A DNA stretch of 64,000 bases, taken from NCBI GenBank assembly GCA_013388745.1, contig JACAER010000017.1, positions 124,001-188,000 of the forward strand, given 5' to 3'. A model generated the notes under the pieces. It ran no database searches, was not told the origin of the DNA, and saw only the letters and a program-made list of their open reading frames with translations. Origin of the DNA: Chloroflexota bacterium (GTDB lineage: Bacteria; Chloroflexota; Anaerolineae; Aggregatilineales; Phototrophicaceae). Made by a program: the position numbers and the translations under genes. Every line of letters starts with the position of its first letter. Within the stretch, counting starts at the first letter, position 1. Shown piece by piece: positions 16,812 through 28,870 of this stretch.

Positions 16812-19023
16812 GCTCCCGCAGCGCTTTGACCACCCGATCAGGAGTCAGCGGAATCGTGTGCATCCAGACGCCGGTTGCATCGTGGAAGGCGGCGATAATG
16901 GCCGGGGCGAGAGGGATAAAGGGCATTTCGGCCACGCCGCGCGCACCCCACGGGCCAATTGGGTCGGGGTATTCCAGGATCAGCGATTTAACCTCCGGCG
17001 GCACGTCCAGGACTGTCGGAATCAGATAGGTGGAGAGGAAGGGATTGAGGACGCGCCCCTGGCGCGAAATCAGATTCTCCATGAGAGCATAGCCCTGGGC
17101 CTGGACGACCGCGCCTTCGATCTGGCCTTCGACCAACTGCGGGTTAATAGCTTTACCGACATCGTTGACAGAGACCACGCGGCGCACAAAAATGTGCCCG
17201 GTTTCGATGTCCACATCGAGTTCAACACTCTGCGCGACGTAGCCGTAAGCGTAATTCGGCTCGCTTTTGCCGGTCTGCGGGTCGTAGGGGGTGGTTTTGG
17301 GCGGGCGGTATTGATACGTCGCCAGCGCCGGACGGTCTTCGTTGCGCCAGTTTTCGAGCGCTTGGGCCGCCGCGCCGCGAATCGCGTTGCCAGTCATAAA
17401 CGTCATGCGCGAGGCGGAGGCGCTGCCGGCTGTGCGCGTTTGGGCCGTGTCGTGGGTGATCAGGCGCACTTTTTCCAGCGGCACACCCAGGGCTTCCGCC
17501 GACATCTGCACAAAGACGGTGTGCGCGCCCTGGCCCACATCGGCGCCGCCCGCGCGGACAACAACGTGTTCGATTTCGGCGCTGCCGTACAATTCAATCG
17601 CCGCCCAATTTTGCTCTGGGAAGCCGAAGCTGTAGCCCACATTTTTGAAGCCGCAGGCAAAGCCGAGACCGCGCCGCAGCGCCGGATTGTCGGGCTGGGT
17701 GGTGGCGGCACGCTGAAAATGGCCGTCGCGCAGTGACCAGCCGCTTTCGCGCGCGCAGGCTTCGACTACTGGCTGCATCGACACGCCTTTGGGCAGCGGC
17801 GTGCCGACAGACAAAATACTGCCTTCCTGAACGACATTGCGGCGCCGGATTTCCACGGCGTCGATAGCGAGCGCTTGGGCCAGTTTGTTCATCTGGGTTT
17901 CGGCGGCCAAGGCGGCCTGCGGCGCGCCAAAACCACGAAACGCGCCGGTAGGGATATTGTTGGTGTAGACGGCGTAAGTGTCGAAATGCATATTTTCGCA
18001 TTCGTAGGGGCCGCTCACCATCAGGTTGGCGTTGCCCAACACTTTGGTGGAGGTATAGGCATAGCCGCCGACATCGCCGATGACGCGGGCTTGCATCGCC
18101 ACCAGTTTGCCGGCCTTGGTCGCGCCCCATTTGCAGTGAATGGTGATCGGGTGGCGTTTGTGATGGTAGAGAATCGATTCTTCGCGGCTCCAGATAATCT
18201 TGACCGGACGGCGCAGATGATAGGCGGCGAGAGCGAGCACGATCTGGACCGACATGTCCTCACGGCCGCCGAAGGCGCCGCCGATGGCCGGATAGACGAT
18301 ACGCACCTGCTCAACAGGCAGGCCGAGCGCGTGCGCCACCTGATCCTGATCTTCGTGTGTCCACTGGCCGGCGACGATGATCGTCACGCGCCCCAGATCA
18401 TCGACATAACCTAAGCCGGCTTCGGGCTGCAAATAGGCATGTTCCTGATAACCGGTGTGGTATTCGCCTTCGACGACGACATCGGCCTGTGCCCAGCCGG
18501 CCGCCATATCGCCGCGGCGGATGCGATAGTGCGAAAGGATGTTGTTGGGTGTATGGGCGTGCAGCAGCGGCGCGCCTTCACGCATGGCCGCTTCGGGGTC
18601 AAAGACGGTCGGCAAATCTTCGTATTCGACCTGAATCAGCCTGGCCGCCGCCGCGGCGATGCTTTCGTTTTCGGCCACGACCGCCGCCACGTAATCGGCG
18701 TAGCAGCGCACAATATCCGCGCCGGGTTTGGCGCTGCCGGGGCCGCACAGGACGGGCTGATCGCGGATAATGAGGCCGTACTCGTTAACCGGAACGTCTT
18801 TAGCGGTGAAAACGCGCACTACGCCGGGCAGCGCCTGGGCGGCGCGGGTATCGACGGCGACGATGCGGGCGTGCGCCCGTTCGCTGTAACGCAGCTTCAT
18901 CCAGAGCTGCCCTTGCATATCGATGTCGCCGGGGTAAGGGGTGGTTCCGGTTACCTTGCCCAGCGCATCAATCCGTTTGACAGTGTGTCCAACGGCGATA
19001 CTCTCATGATTTGTCACACGCAT
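16792..19023 (-). CDS. Xanthine dehydrogenase-family molybdopterin-binding subunit (XdhA/XdhD-like)
   Basis: A 743-residue large subunit of a molybdenum hydroxylase. It has the N-terminal KRIDALGKVTGTTPYPGDI block of the aldehyde oxidase/xanthine dehydrogenase hammerhead domain, AIGGAFGGREDM, the substrate-site GAFRGFGAPQ, RAGGADVGQGAHTVF, and the C-terminal GARGVAEMPFIPLAPAI containing the catalytic Glu. Such enzymes hydroxylate or reduce purines and other N-heterocycles. The Q-G-A-H-T and G-A-F-R-G-F blocks and the YqeB/YqeC neighbours favour a purine-type XdhD-like enzyme over a CO dehydrogenase, which would carry the AYRGAGR/CSFR loop; this is inference. It lacks its own Fe-S domain, supplied by the fused gene upstream. 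Confidence 0.9.
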   Translation of the reverse strand: MRVTNHESIAVGHTVKRIDALGKVTGTTPYPGDIDMQGQLWMKLRYSERAHARIVAVDTRAAQALPGVVRVFTAKDVPVNEYGLIIRDQPVLCGPGSAKPGADIVRCYADYVAAVVAENESIAAAAARLIQVEYEDLPTVFDPEAAMREGAPLLHAHTPNNILSHYRIRRGDMAAGWAQADVVVEGEYHTGYQEHAYLQPEAGLGYVDDLGRVTIIVAGQWTHEDQDQVAHALGLPVEQVRIVYPAIGGAFGGREDMSVQIVLALAAYHLRRPVKIIWSREESILYHHKRHPITIHCKWGATKAGKLVAMQARVIGDVGGYAYTSTKVLGNANLMVSGPYECENMHFDTYAVYTNNIPTGAFRGFGAPQAALAAETQMNKLAQALAIDAVEIRRRNVVQEGSILSVGTPLPKGVSMQPVVEACARESGWSLRDGHFQRAATTQPDNPALRRGLGFACGFKNVGYSFGFPEQNWAAIELYGSAEIEHVVVRAGGADVGQGAHTVFVQMSAEALGVPLEKVRLITHDTAQTRTAGSASASRMTFMTGNAIRGAAAQALENWRNEDRPALATYQYRPPKTTPYDPQTGKSEPNYAYGYVAQSVELDVDIETGHIFVRRVVSVNDVGKAINPQLVEGQIEGAVVQAQGYALMENLISRQGRVLNPFLSTYLIPTVLDVPPEVKSLILEYPDPIGPWGARGVAEMPFIPLAPAIIAAFHDATGVWMHTIPLTPDRVVKALREHGLGLL

Positions 19024-19049
19024 CCCTCAACAATCAGCGCCGGGCTGAG

Positions 19050-19412
19050 CTATTTACGCATATCGTGCTTGAGCTTGCGGCGGCGCGCCTTACGCGCGTC
19101 TTTTTCGGCCTGGGCGGCCTTGCGTTCCTTCATCAGGTCGGCGTCCTTGACATCATCGCGTTTGCGCGGCGCGGCGATGGCGTAAACCAGCCATGAGACC
19201 ATTAACAGCGCTAGAAACACCGTCAGACCGACAACAAACTGCATTTCGGGGCCGCTCAGGTTGGCGCCCAGCCGCGAATCGAGAAAATCGCGGATAGGGG
19301 CCGAGGTGAACCAGGCGATCACCCCAAAGGCCACGATCAGAATGAAGCCCATCGCGGGCAGCAGCGCGGTACCTTTTTTCCGTTCCTGTTCTGCTTGTTT
19401 GTTAAATGCCAT
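19050..19412 (-). CDS. Small two-span membrane protein with Lys/Arg-rich tail, inside the hydroxylase operon
   Basis: A 120-residue protein I do not recognise. Two hydrophobic helices lie at about residues 17-35 and 58-80; residues 82-120 are strongly basic and charged (KERKAAQAEKDARKARRRK), probably cytoplasmic and helical. It begins 2 bases after the FAD/2Fe-2S gene and ends 26 bases before the molybdopterin subunit, so it is embedded in the operon. It might anchor the hydroxylase to the membrane or be an unrelated passenger; the sequence does not decide. Confidence 0.7.
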   Translation of the reverse strand: MAFNKQAEQERKKGTALLPAMGFILIVAFGVIAWFTSAPIRDFLDSRLGANLSGPEMQFVVGLTVFLALLMVSWLVYAIAAPRKRDDVKDADLMKERKAAQAEKDARKARRRKLKHDMRK

Positions 19413-19414
19413 GT

Positions 19415-20836
<1,422 letters not shown>

Positions 20837-20901
20837 CGCAACTTTACCCTGTCCACCTCATATCAGGTCACTGCGTCTTATAGTAACAAATTTTGCTTTG
20901 C

Positions 20902-21552
20902 CTACCCACAAGTCAGCGGCAGCGGCGCGTTGGGGTCGGGCGGCGTGCTGTTCAGCTGCACCTGGGCCTGGCCGAAAGCCTGCGCCAACTGGGTGACGGC
21001 AGTGACAGCCTGCTGCTGCGCGCTGGCTAAAATGTCGGCCTCAAGGGCCGCCGCCCGCAACTGCTGAATGGCAAAACGACGCGCCTCGTTATCCAGCGCG
21101 GGCGAAGGATTAGCGAAAAGGCCGGTATCGCGGCGCACGACATACGACTGCTGCTCGTCCAAAAAACAGTCTTGGAGGGCCGGCGGCGGCAGGGTAATCA
21201 CCAAGATGCCGTTTTGCTCCACGATGTCTTTGGCTTGCAGCAGGGCGAGATCAACGCCTGCTGTGACATGCCCGACAGCGACGAAGGACAGCGATTCGCC
21301 GTACAAGCCGGCCAGAAGCGGGGGCATGTCGCGCGAACTGGTCACCATAAGCGAATAGTTATAGCGTATGGTGGTTAACTGCGCGAGCGCCTGCACGCGC
21401 TCCAGAATGACTGTCGCACGGCTGCCCAGCGTGCCGCCGCCGCTGATCATGCTGAGGAGGTCGCGCGGCAGCAGTTGGCCGAGCAGCAGACCAAGAATGA
21501 TGCCAACAGCCAGCAGCAGCAGAATGGCCGGGATCCGAGTCAGTGCTTTCAC
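20902..21552 (-). CDS. DUF4230 domain-containing membrane-anchored protein
   Basis: A 216-residue protein with an N-terminal membrane segment (about residues 8-28, ILLLLAVGIILGLLLGQLL) and an exported domain resembling DUF4230. Recognisable parts are VQALAQLTTIRYNYSLMVTS, ATAGVDLALL-like VTAGVDLALLQ, LVITLPPPAL, and a C-terminal alanine/glutamine-rich helix. Function of the family is unknown. It lies 65 bases upstream of the FAD/2Fe-2S gene on the same strand and 76 bases downstream of the HEAT-repeat gene, so it may be a separate unit. Confidence 0.8.
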   Translation of the reverse strand: MKALTRIPAILLLLAVGIILGLLLGQLLPRDLLSMISGGGTLGSRATVILERVQALAQLTTIRYNYSLMVTSSRDMPPLLAGLYGESLSFVAVGHVTAGVDLALLQAKDIVEQNGILVITLPPPALQDCFLDEQQSYVVRRDTGLFANPSPALDNEARRFAIQQLRAAALEADILASAQQQAVTAVTQLAQAFGQAQVQLNSTPPDPNAPLPLTCG

Positions 21553-21628
21553 CGAAAAATCCTTTCCGGGATATGCAAGGTAGTTTCATTTTAACCAAAA
21601 TACAGGAGATAGCGATATGGGTCGCGGG

Positions 21629-22057
21629 TCACTTCCAGTAGAGCGCAATGGCGCGCTGGGCGTCTTCGCCGCCGATGCGCATGATCACCAGATAGGCCAT
21701 GTGGCGCGCTTCGGCATGGCGCAGGTCGCGCAGCACATCGACGACATCGGGCACAACCATGTGGGCGGTCATACGCTGGCCGAGATGCACCAGCGCCCAA
21801 CCGGCATTAGAACGAACGCTGAAGGAAGCGTCGTACAGCGCCTTGACCAGCGCGGGCACGCTCACCGGACTGCCCAACAAATCGAGCGCCCACGCGGCTG
21901 TCGCGCGCACGTCGGCGTCTTTATCATCGAGCGCCATAATCATGCGATCCAGCAGGGGATGCAGACGCAAACGCCCGGCCACGGCCAGGGCAATCGCCCG
22001 CTTGCGCGGATCAGGACTGGCGATCTGCGCCAGAATCTCGGCAATCGGGTTATCCAC
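21629..22057 (-). CDS. HEAT-repeat protein
   Basis: A 142-residue protein made of about four HEAT-like helical repeats; repeated DADVRATAAWALDLLG / SFSVRSNAGWALVHLG units are evident (about residues 49-94). Such proteins act as scaffolds or lyase-like factors; no catalytic residue is visible. It begins at a GTG overlapping the end of the metallophosphoesterase gene by 8 bases, so the two are translationally coupled and may act together. Confidence 0.8.
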   Translation of the reverse strand: MDNPIAEILAQIASPDPRKRAIALAVAGRLRLHPLLDRMIMALDDKDADVRATAAWALDLLGSPVSVPALVKALYDASFSVRSNAGWALVHLGQRMTAHMVVPDVVDVLRDLRHAEARHMAYLVIMRIGGEDAQRAIALYWK

Positions 22058-22685
22058 GGGTCAGCGCTTCGACTTCGAGGAGCATGACCGGGTTGATGTT
22101 CAGGACAAGGGTGTCCTGATACTGGGTTTTGGTGACATCGCGGCGATCGTAGGTATGCACGTGACCGTGCAGCAGATAACGCGGGCGATACCACTCCATG
22201 AAGCGCAAAAACGCGCTCAGGCCGTTATGCGGCAAATCTTTCTGATCGTGAATGCCTTTAGGCGGCGCGTGCGTGACGAGTACATCGACACCCCGTCCAA
22301 AGCGGAGTTGACGGAACTTGAGCTGCGGCGCCATTTTGACCACCTGCGCCAGCATATCGGTGTCGCTGTATTGAATCGCGCCGTCGTTGTAGCGGATCGA
22401 ACCTTCGAGGCCGGCGAATGACACGCCCTGAAATGTCAGCACACGCCCATGCAGGTCTTCGCCGCCGGGCGGTTCGTCAAAGTAGCGTTCGTCGTGGTTG
22501 CCGCGCACATAATAGAGCGGCACGTTCAAGATCGAGGTGATAAAATCCAAATACGTCGCGGGCAGATCGCCACAGCTTAGCACCAGATCAATATCGGCAT
22601 AGCGCCGCCGCAAATTAGCCGCGCTTTCCATCTGCTGCATCACCGTATCGGATACACAAAGAATTTTCACATCGGTCGTCCACAA
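22050..22685 (-). CDS. Metallophosphoesterase family protein
   Basis: A 211-residue calcineurin-type phosphoesterase. Motifs are ILCVSDTV at the N-terminus (D-x-H replaced by SDTV, as in some bacterial members), DLVLSCGDLPATYLD, VRGNHDERYFDEP, DVLVTHAPPKG, and YLLHGHVHTYD. These provide the two-metal site. Substrate is unknown. GTG codons at 22685 and 22670 are both possible starts. It is followed, with overlap, by the HEAT-repeat gene. Confidence 0.87.
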   Translation of the reverse strand: MWTTDVKILCVSDTVMQQMESAANLRRRYADIDLVLSCGDLPATYLDFITSILNVPLYYVRGNHDERYFDEPPGGEDLHGRVLTFQGVSFAGLEGSIRYNDGAIQYSDTDMLAQVVKMAPQLKFRQLRFGRGVDVLVTHAPPKGIHDQKDLPHNGLSAFLRFMEWYRPRYLLHGHVHTYDRRDVTKTQYQDTLVLNINPVMLLEVEALTRG

Positions 22686-22747
22686 ATCGCTCTAGTACAC
22701 TTTTGGGCGGTTCGTATCGTATTAAGAAGGCAAAGCGGGCAGGTTAG

Positions 22748-23590
22748 TCAGCGCTGCGGCTCGCCCTGCGCTTCTTGGACCTCGCCCATCCATTTCATCG
22801 GCTGGCCGTCGCCGCCGCGCCGCAGCATGGTGATTTCGGCCATGATGCTGATGGCGATCTCTTTGGGCGTTTCGGCCTGCAATTCGAGGCCAATGGGCGC
22901 GCGCACCCGCGCCAACTGGGCGTCGGTGAGCCCTTTTTCGGCTTTGAGCGCCTTCGCCGTCAGCGCCCAACGCCGCCGGCTGCCGATCAGGCCAATGTAA
23001 GGCGCATCGGTGGTCAGCAGCGCAGGAATTAAGTTCATGTCTAGCGGCATTCCGCGCGTGACCGCCGCCACATAGGTGCGTGCGTGAATGGGGACACGCT
23101 GCGTGATTTCAGCCGGCACACAAATTATATACCCGTCCAGCCCCGGCGCATACTGCGCGTTGCAGAACTCCGGGCGATCATCGCTCAGCAGCACACGGTA
23201 GCCCAACCATTTGCCGAGTTCGACCAGCGCGCGCCCCACATGCCCGCCGCCGATCACCAGCAGGGTAGCGGGCACTTGCAGCGGCTCGATAAAGACCTGC
23301 ACGCTGCCGCCGCAAATGCCAGGATCGCCGTCCTTCAGATCGTTCAGGCGAAAACTGGGCGCGCGCGTCTGACCGTCGCTCAGTGCCGCCAGCGCCTCTT
23401 TAATCACCAACTGCTCCAGCGCGCCGCCACCCACCGTGCCGACAATCGAGCCATCGGCACGCACAAGCATCTTGCTGCCCGTATGACGCGGCACACTGCC
23501 CGCCACGTTGATCACCGTCGCCAGCGCTGCGGGTTCACCCTGCTGCTGCGCCGCTAAAATCGCTTCGTAAACTACTTTATGCTCGTCCAT
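22748..23590 (-). CDS. XdhC family molybdenum hydroxylase maturation protein
   Basis: A 280-residue XdhC/CoxI-family protein. The N-terminal domain has VAGSVPRHTGSKMLV and GTVGGGALEQ, the C-terminal Rossmann domain has LVIGGGHVGRALVELG, SDDRPEFCN and YIGLIGSRRR. XdhC-type proteins bind the molybdenum cofactor, promote its sulfuration with a desulfurase, and insert it into xanthine dehydrogenase-like apoenzymes. It lies on the same strand as the hydroxylase operon, about 1.9 kb upstream. A possible desulfurase partner is the MOCOS-like protein at 6956. The start at 23590 (MDEHKV) is preferred to an ATG four codons earlier. Confidence 0.9.
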   Translation of the reverse strand: MDEHKVVYEAILAAQQQGEPAALATVINVAGSVPRHTGSKMLVRADGSIVGTVGGGALEQLVIKEALAALSDGQTRAPSFRLNDLKDGDPGICGGSVQVFIEPLQVPATLLVIGGGHVGRALVELGKWLGYRVLLSDDRPEFCNAQYAPGLDGYIICVPAEITQRVPIHARTYVAAVTRGMPLDMNLIPALLTTDAPYIGLIGSRRRWALTAKALKAEKGLTDAQLARVRAPIGLELQAETPKEIAISIMAEITMLRRGGDGQPMKWMGEVQEAQGEPQR

Positions 23591-23602
23591 GACACTACAC
23601 AC

Positions 23603-26128
23603 TCAAGGAACTTCGATTTCAGCAATAAACAGCCGTCCGAGCGCATCACCGCCCGTATCGGGTTGCAAATTGTGCAATGTTACCGCGTCATAGAGGCCGA
23701 TGGCAACCTGATACTGTCCTGCCGCCAGTCCATTCAAATCCAGGCGCAGCGTCTCGCGCAGCGCGCCGGGCAGCCAGTTGCCGGGTGGCAGGACGCCCGC
23801 GCCCGGACGCGCGTCGTACTGCGCCAGCGGCGGCTGCTGCGTATCGCCGTAGACATGCACAAAAACCATGTAATCACCCTGCGCAGTGCCCGGCGTTTGC
23901 CAGATCAAATGGGCGGTAAGCTGCGCCCGGTTGACTTCAATATCAGCCGCCATGAGCGCGATTCCGCCCGCCTGATAAGTCACTATAGGCTCACCAGTCA
24001 CAAATTCAAATGGTGGCGCGGGATACAACCAGTGCTGATAGGGCATATAGTAGCCGCCGGGCACATGCGGCACGATACGGATGCGCAGCGGACGCACAGC
24101 AAGCGCAGCGGCAGGGATATAGGTCGGCACGTCCAGCCATTGGCCGGGCAGCGCGGGAAGCCAGCGCGTGCCCAGCAGCCTATCGTTCAGGTAAACATCA
24201 AATGTTGCGGCGTCACGGGGGTGCAGCCGCGACACCAGCACCGCGCCGTTGGTCCAATCCCCTGCGGGCAAATGCAGGGCGAAGGATTCTTCGCCGTTGA
24301 TGAGGCGTCCCCCATCCAGCGGGGCGATACAGAAATTCTGTGGACAAATGGTATACGGCAGCTCATAGGCTTCGCTGGCAAAACCGGGCAAGCGCTGGCT
24401 GTTGAAGGAGCGGTAATTGACCCGCGCTTCGCTGGCCAGATCAGCGACATTGACGACAGGCACAGCCAGGGCAGGGAGAAGCCGTGCCGCATAAGCCAGG
24501 CGCATGTTGTCGATCAACGTCCACTGCGGCTGAAAAATGCCCTGCGTGACCTCTGGCGCTTCCGCCGCCAAAGCCACATTCGCGGACATCTCGACCGTCA
24601 CGGGGAATTCGATGAGGGCGCGCCCGTTGTTGTAGAGCGCCGTATCGGCCAGATAGCTCAGGCCGCGCGCCGAAGTATAAGCCGCGATGTAATCCGGGCG
24701 CGTGAGGAGCAAAAATTCGGCCAGCGCGCCGGGACCGCTGCGCCAGGCATCCGCCGCGCCCGCCGTGGTCAGCCCGACCATATCAATCGTCGTGCGCGCG
24801 CCGATGTAGCGCATCATGCCCACATCATGCACGGCCACTGTCGCGTCGGGCGGCGTGTTGGTCTGCAACCAGCGCGCCATTTGCAGGGGCTGCGCATAGA
24901 CGTAAGACACATTCAGCGCATAATAACGCAGGAAATTCGCGCCTGTCCACAGCGCCAGCAGCAGCAGGACAACGCTGCCCGTGATCGCCGGTGCACGCAA
25001 AAAAAGCCGGGTTTGGCGGCGTTTTTGAGGCGAAACTGATTCTTCAGTCAGGAAGAACACCCTCGCGCCCCACAGTGCCAGCGGAAAGAACAACGCCAGG
25101 AGCGGCATTTGATAGCGCTTAAAATGCCAGAAGGCCGGGTCGAGCGTCGCTACGGCGGCTGTGCCCGCCAGCAGCCAGCCGAGCAGCAGCAGCGCAGTCC
25201 AGCGGGTGCCGGGCGCGCGCAGCAGGTTCCCCCCTCCCACGAACGCCAGCAGCGATATCCCCAAGGGCAGATACATTCCTTCGCGCGGACTCAGCCCGGT
25301 GGCAAATTCCCCCCATATGCGCGCGAAGTTTTCGAGGATACGCGCGCTGACCACATCCCAATAAAAGGGCAGCATACCGAAAAGCGATTTGGCCTGATTG
25401 CCTGTGGCGACCAATGAACCGGTCAGGAGCAGATTGACCAATGGCTGCACGCCAAACGCCAGCAGGGGCAGCAGCAGCCAGCGGCGTTCTTGCCAGCGGG
25501 GTGTTTTCGGAGCTTTGAGCGCCAGCAGCCCCGCCGCGATCAGCGCCAGAATGCCGCCTTCGGGTCGTGTCAGGGCCAGCAGCGCCCCGCCCAGTCCCAG
25601 GCCGCGCGTGTCGTCGCGCAAAAAAGCATAGAGTGTGCACAATGTGAACAGGATGACCAACCCTGTTTCCATGCCGCTCATGAAATGCCATGAGATGGCG
25701 CCTGTCAGCACAAACAGGGCCGCGCCCCACAGCGCCAAAGCATAAGAAACGCTGCGGGCGCGCGCCAGCCGATACACCAGCCACGCTGAACCCGCCAGCG
25801 CCAGCGCGCCCACAGCCAACGCCCATACACTCAAATTCAGCCCTTGAAAGCCGAGCGCATAACCCAGCGCCAGCGCAAAGGGGTACAAAAAGCTGGTCGC
25901 GCCTGATGTTGGCGGCTGGCCGGGATTGTAGACAAAGGGCTGCCCGGCGGCTATCTGTTTGGCATACTGAAAATGAATGTAGACATCATCCAGCGGCAGC
26001 ACATATTGGCCGTGCCCCGCCGCCAGCGAGGCCAGGGCATAGACAAGGAACACACCGCCTGCCAGCGCGCAGCAGAGCAGCCAGGCCGTGAGCGTCTGTG
26101 GTCGCGAATCGTCTTTGGTGAATTTCAT
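23603..26128 (-). CDS. Large glycosyltransferase-like polytopic membrane protein (GT39/PMT type)
   Basis: An 841-residue membrane protein. The first about 450 residues hold around ten hydrophobic helices (for example AWLLCCALAGGVFLVYALASL and LLVLFPLALWGA-like stretches). An acidic pair DDVYIHFQYAKQIA in the first extracytoplasmic loop is typical of GT-C glycosyltransferases, which use polyprenyl-phosphate sugars. The C-terminal about 380 residues are soluble and probably extracytoplasmic, with jelly-roll-like segments (FDVYLNDRLLGTRWLPALPG, LRIRIVPHVPGGYY). Substrate is unknown; an arabino-/mannosyltransferase role on envelope glycans or glycoproteins is a reasonable guess. It precedes xdhC by 12 bases but has no evident functional link. 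Confidence 0.72.
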   Translation of the reverse strand: MKFTKDDSRPQTLTAWLLCCALAGGVFLVYALASLAAGHGQYVLPLDDVYIHFQYAKQIAAGQPFVYNPGQPPTSGATSFLYPFALALGYALGFQGLNLSVWALAVGALALAGSAWLVYRLARARSVSYALALWGAALFVLTGAISWHFMSGMETGLVILFTLCTLYAFLRDDTRGLGLGGALLALTRPEGGILALIAAGLLALKAPKTPRWQERRWLLLPLLAFGVQPLVNLLLTGSLVATGNQAKSLFGMLPFYWDVVSARILENFARIWGEFATGLSPREGMYLPLGISLLAFVGGGNLLRAPGTRWTALLLLGWLLAGTAAVATLDPAFWHFKRYQMPLLALFFPLALWGARVFFLTEESVSPQKRRQTRLFLRAPAITGSVVLLLLALWTGANFLRYYALNVSYVYAQPLQMARWLQTNTPPDATVAVHDVGMMRYIGARTTIDMVGLTTAGAADAWRSGPGALAEFLLLTRPDYIAAYTSARGLSYLADTALYNNGRALIEFPVTVEMSANVALAAEAPEVTQGIFQPQWTLIDNMRLAYAARLLPALAVPVVNVADLASEARVNYRSFNSQRLPGFASEAYELPYTICPQNFCIAPLDGGRLINGEESFALHLPAGDWTNGAVLVSRLHPRDAATFDVYLNDRLLGTRWLPALPGQWLDVPTYIPAAALAVRPLRIRIVPHVPGGYYMPYQHWLYPAPPFEFVTGEPIVTYQAGGIALMAADIEVNRAQLTAHLIWQTPGTAQGDYMVFVHVYGDTQQPPLAQYDARPGAGVLPPGNWLPGALRETLRLDLNGLAAGQYQVAIGLYDAVTLHNLQPDTGGDALGRLFIAEIEVP

Positions 26129-26216
26129 GGCGGGGAGTGTACCACATTCACAAAAATCAGGAAGCAGCCTGCCTGTGAAGCGCAACAGACAGGCGCGTCC
26201 GGCGCATAGGGATGCA

Positions 26217-27221
<1,005 letters not shown>

Positions 27222-27273
27222 TATTTAACTCCTTAAAAAGCAGCAGGGGCATTCCCTGTATTTCGTACAATGG

Positions 27274-27927
27274 TCACTTGGCGTTATCCGGCAGTGGCTT
27301 AAACAGGCTGTGCCTGGCGGAGCCATTGGTGGAGGTGAGCCGGATATAACGTTCCAGGTCTTCGGGCAAATCTACATCCAGCATCAGGCGTTCAGAATGA
27401 TAGACTTTTACGGCGGCGCCGGCTGCGCGCGCCAGGGCCATATGGCGCTGATAACTGCCCGCGCCATAGGCATAAGCGAACATGCCGGGTGGGCGTGTCA
27501 TGAGGGCGTTGGTGCCGTCCTCATGCTCATCGGTCGCGATCACGACTGAGCGATAATCGCGCCCCAGATCAATGATGGCGCTGATGTCCTCGCGCGTAAT
27601 AAGCGGCAGATCGGCGGGCAGCACCAGCACGGCGTCGGCGCGCCAACCGCTGACGACCTGCGCGGCACGCATCAGGGCCGCGTTCAGTTCTGGCGCGCCG
27701 CTTTCCATGACTGTAAAGGCCTTGTATTCGCGGGCGATGGCCAGCGCCTTACTGTCGCGGCTGATAACCAGCGTGCCGGTGATCTGCGGCACGCCCTGGA
27801 CCGTCTCCAGGGTATTGCGCAGTAAGGCCTGCGCGAACTGCTGCCGCTGTTCGGGGGTAATGACCGAAGCCAGACGGCTTTTGGCCTGCTTTAAGGGCTT
27901 GATGGGGATAATCACCCAAACGCTCAT
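27274..27927 (-). CDS. cofC: 2-phospho-L-lactate / phosphoenolpyruvate guanylyltransferase CofC (FbiD)
   Basis: A 217-residue nucleotidyltransferase that activates 2-phospholactate or PEP with GTP for F420 assembly. The N-terminus VWVIIPIKPLKQAKSRLASVITPEQ is the family signature, followed by RADAVLVLPADLPLITRED and ERLMLDVDLPEDLERY. In actinobacteria and Thermomicrobium the substrate is PEP, giving dehydro-F420; this is likely here because a nitroreductase-type reductase is in the operon. The ATG at 27927 follows the cofD stop by a single base. Confidence 0.93.
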   Translation of the reverse strand: MSVWVIIPIKPLKQAKSRLASVITPEQRQQFAQALLRNTLETVQGVPQITGTLVISRDSKALAIAREYKAFTVMESGAPELNAALMRAAQVVSGWRADAVLVLPADLPLITREDISAIIDLGRDYRSVVIATDEHEDGTNALMTRPPGMFAYAYGAGSYQRHMALARAAGAAVKVYHSERLMLDVDLPEDLERYIRLTSTNGSARHSLFKPLPDNAK

Positions 27928-27928
27928 C

Positions 27929-28870
27929 TTAAAAACCCTCAATCCACGTCAGTATCTCGCGGGCTAAAATGACACGATCCCCTTCACTTTGCATCCATGT
28001 ATCCAGCGCCACAGCACGCAAAGCCGGAAAACTCAAACCGGAATCACGCTTATCGTACACAAAACCGTTAATCAGGTCGCCATAATAGGCGGCCACTGCG
28101 GCCGCTGAGGGTAGGTAGCCGAGTTCGACCATCAGCTTGGCGGCCGGGCCTTTGACGGCCTGGCCGGCGATAATGGGTGTCACGGCCACGCGCGGGATGG
28201 GGCGCGCCACGAGCGCCGCGCGCATGCCCGGCACCGCCAGAATGGGGGCGACGGAGAGCCAGGGATTCGAGGGGGCGATCAGAATCACGTCGGCCTTCGC
28301 TAAGGCGGCGGTGACCTGAGGCGTCAGCCGGGCCTGCTCTGCGCCCACGTAGCGCAGGCCTTTGACCGTCGGCTGCCAGCGGTAGCGCACAAAATAGTGC
28401 TGGAAAGCCAGTTCACCATATTCAACCGTGTCGATGAGAGTCGCCACCGGCTCATCGCTCATGGGGAGAATTTGGGGGCGCACACCGAGCGCCGCCGCCA
28501 ACCGCGCTGTCACTTGCGTCTGTGTGCAGCCCGCGCGCAGCCAGGATGTGCGCAGCACATGCGTCGCCATATCCTGATCGCCGAGACGGAACCAGGTGTC
28601 CTGACCGTAACGCCGCAGTGCGCCGAGCATATGCGTCGTATCGCCGCCGATTCCCCAGCCGTTGCTTTTATCGACCAATCCGGCGAGTGTATACATAATG
28701 GTGTCGCTGTCCGGGCAAATGCGCAAGCCGTACAAATCAAAGTCATCGGCGGTGTTGACGATAATGGTGAGCTGTTCCGGCGCGAGAATCTGCGCGAGTC
28801 CGTGGGCCAGCTTTGCGCCGCCGACGCCGCCCACGAGGGCCACGACGTTTTTCCGGGAATCTAGCGCCAC
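27929..28870 (-). CDS. cofD: 2-phospho-L-lactate transferase CofD (FbiA)
   Basis: A 313-residue enzyme joining the activated phospho(enol)pyruvate/lactate moiety to the deazaflavin Fo. Family motifs are [17 protein letters not shown] at the N-terminus, [47 protein letters not shown], and [16 protein letters not shown]. The chosen start is GTG at 28870, which overlaps the nitroreductase stop by 10 bases and gives the normal length; the frame is open further upstream but that part is antisense-free overlap with the nitroreductase. Confidence 0.94.
   Translation of the reverse strand: MALDSRKNVVALVGGVGGAKLAHGLAQILAPEQLTIIVNTADDFDLYGLRICPDSDTIMYTLAGLVDKSNGWGIGGDTTHMLGALRRYGQDTWFRLGDQDMATHVLRTSWLRAGCTQTQVTARLAAALGVRPQILPMSDEPVATLIDTVEYGELAFQHYFVRYRWQPTVKGLRYVGAEQARLTPQVTAALAKADVILIAPSNPWLSVAPILAVPGMRAALVARPIPRVAVTPIIAGQAVKGPAAKLMVELGYLPSAAAVAAYYGDLINGFVYDKRDSGLSFPALRAVALDTWMQSEGDRVILAREILTWIEGF

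Noticed and set aside
16792-19023. Aerobic CO dehydrogenase large subunit (CoxL form I)
   Set aside because: The AYxCSFR active-site loop that marks form I CoxL is absent; GAFRGFGAPQ and the YqeB/YqeC neighbours fit a purine-type hydroxylase.
23579-25039. 486-codon plus-strand frame across the GT-C-like gene
   Set aside because: Antisense to a membrane protein with clear helices and GT-C-like acidic motif; the translation is Arg/Gln-rich without a recognisable fold.
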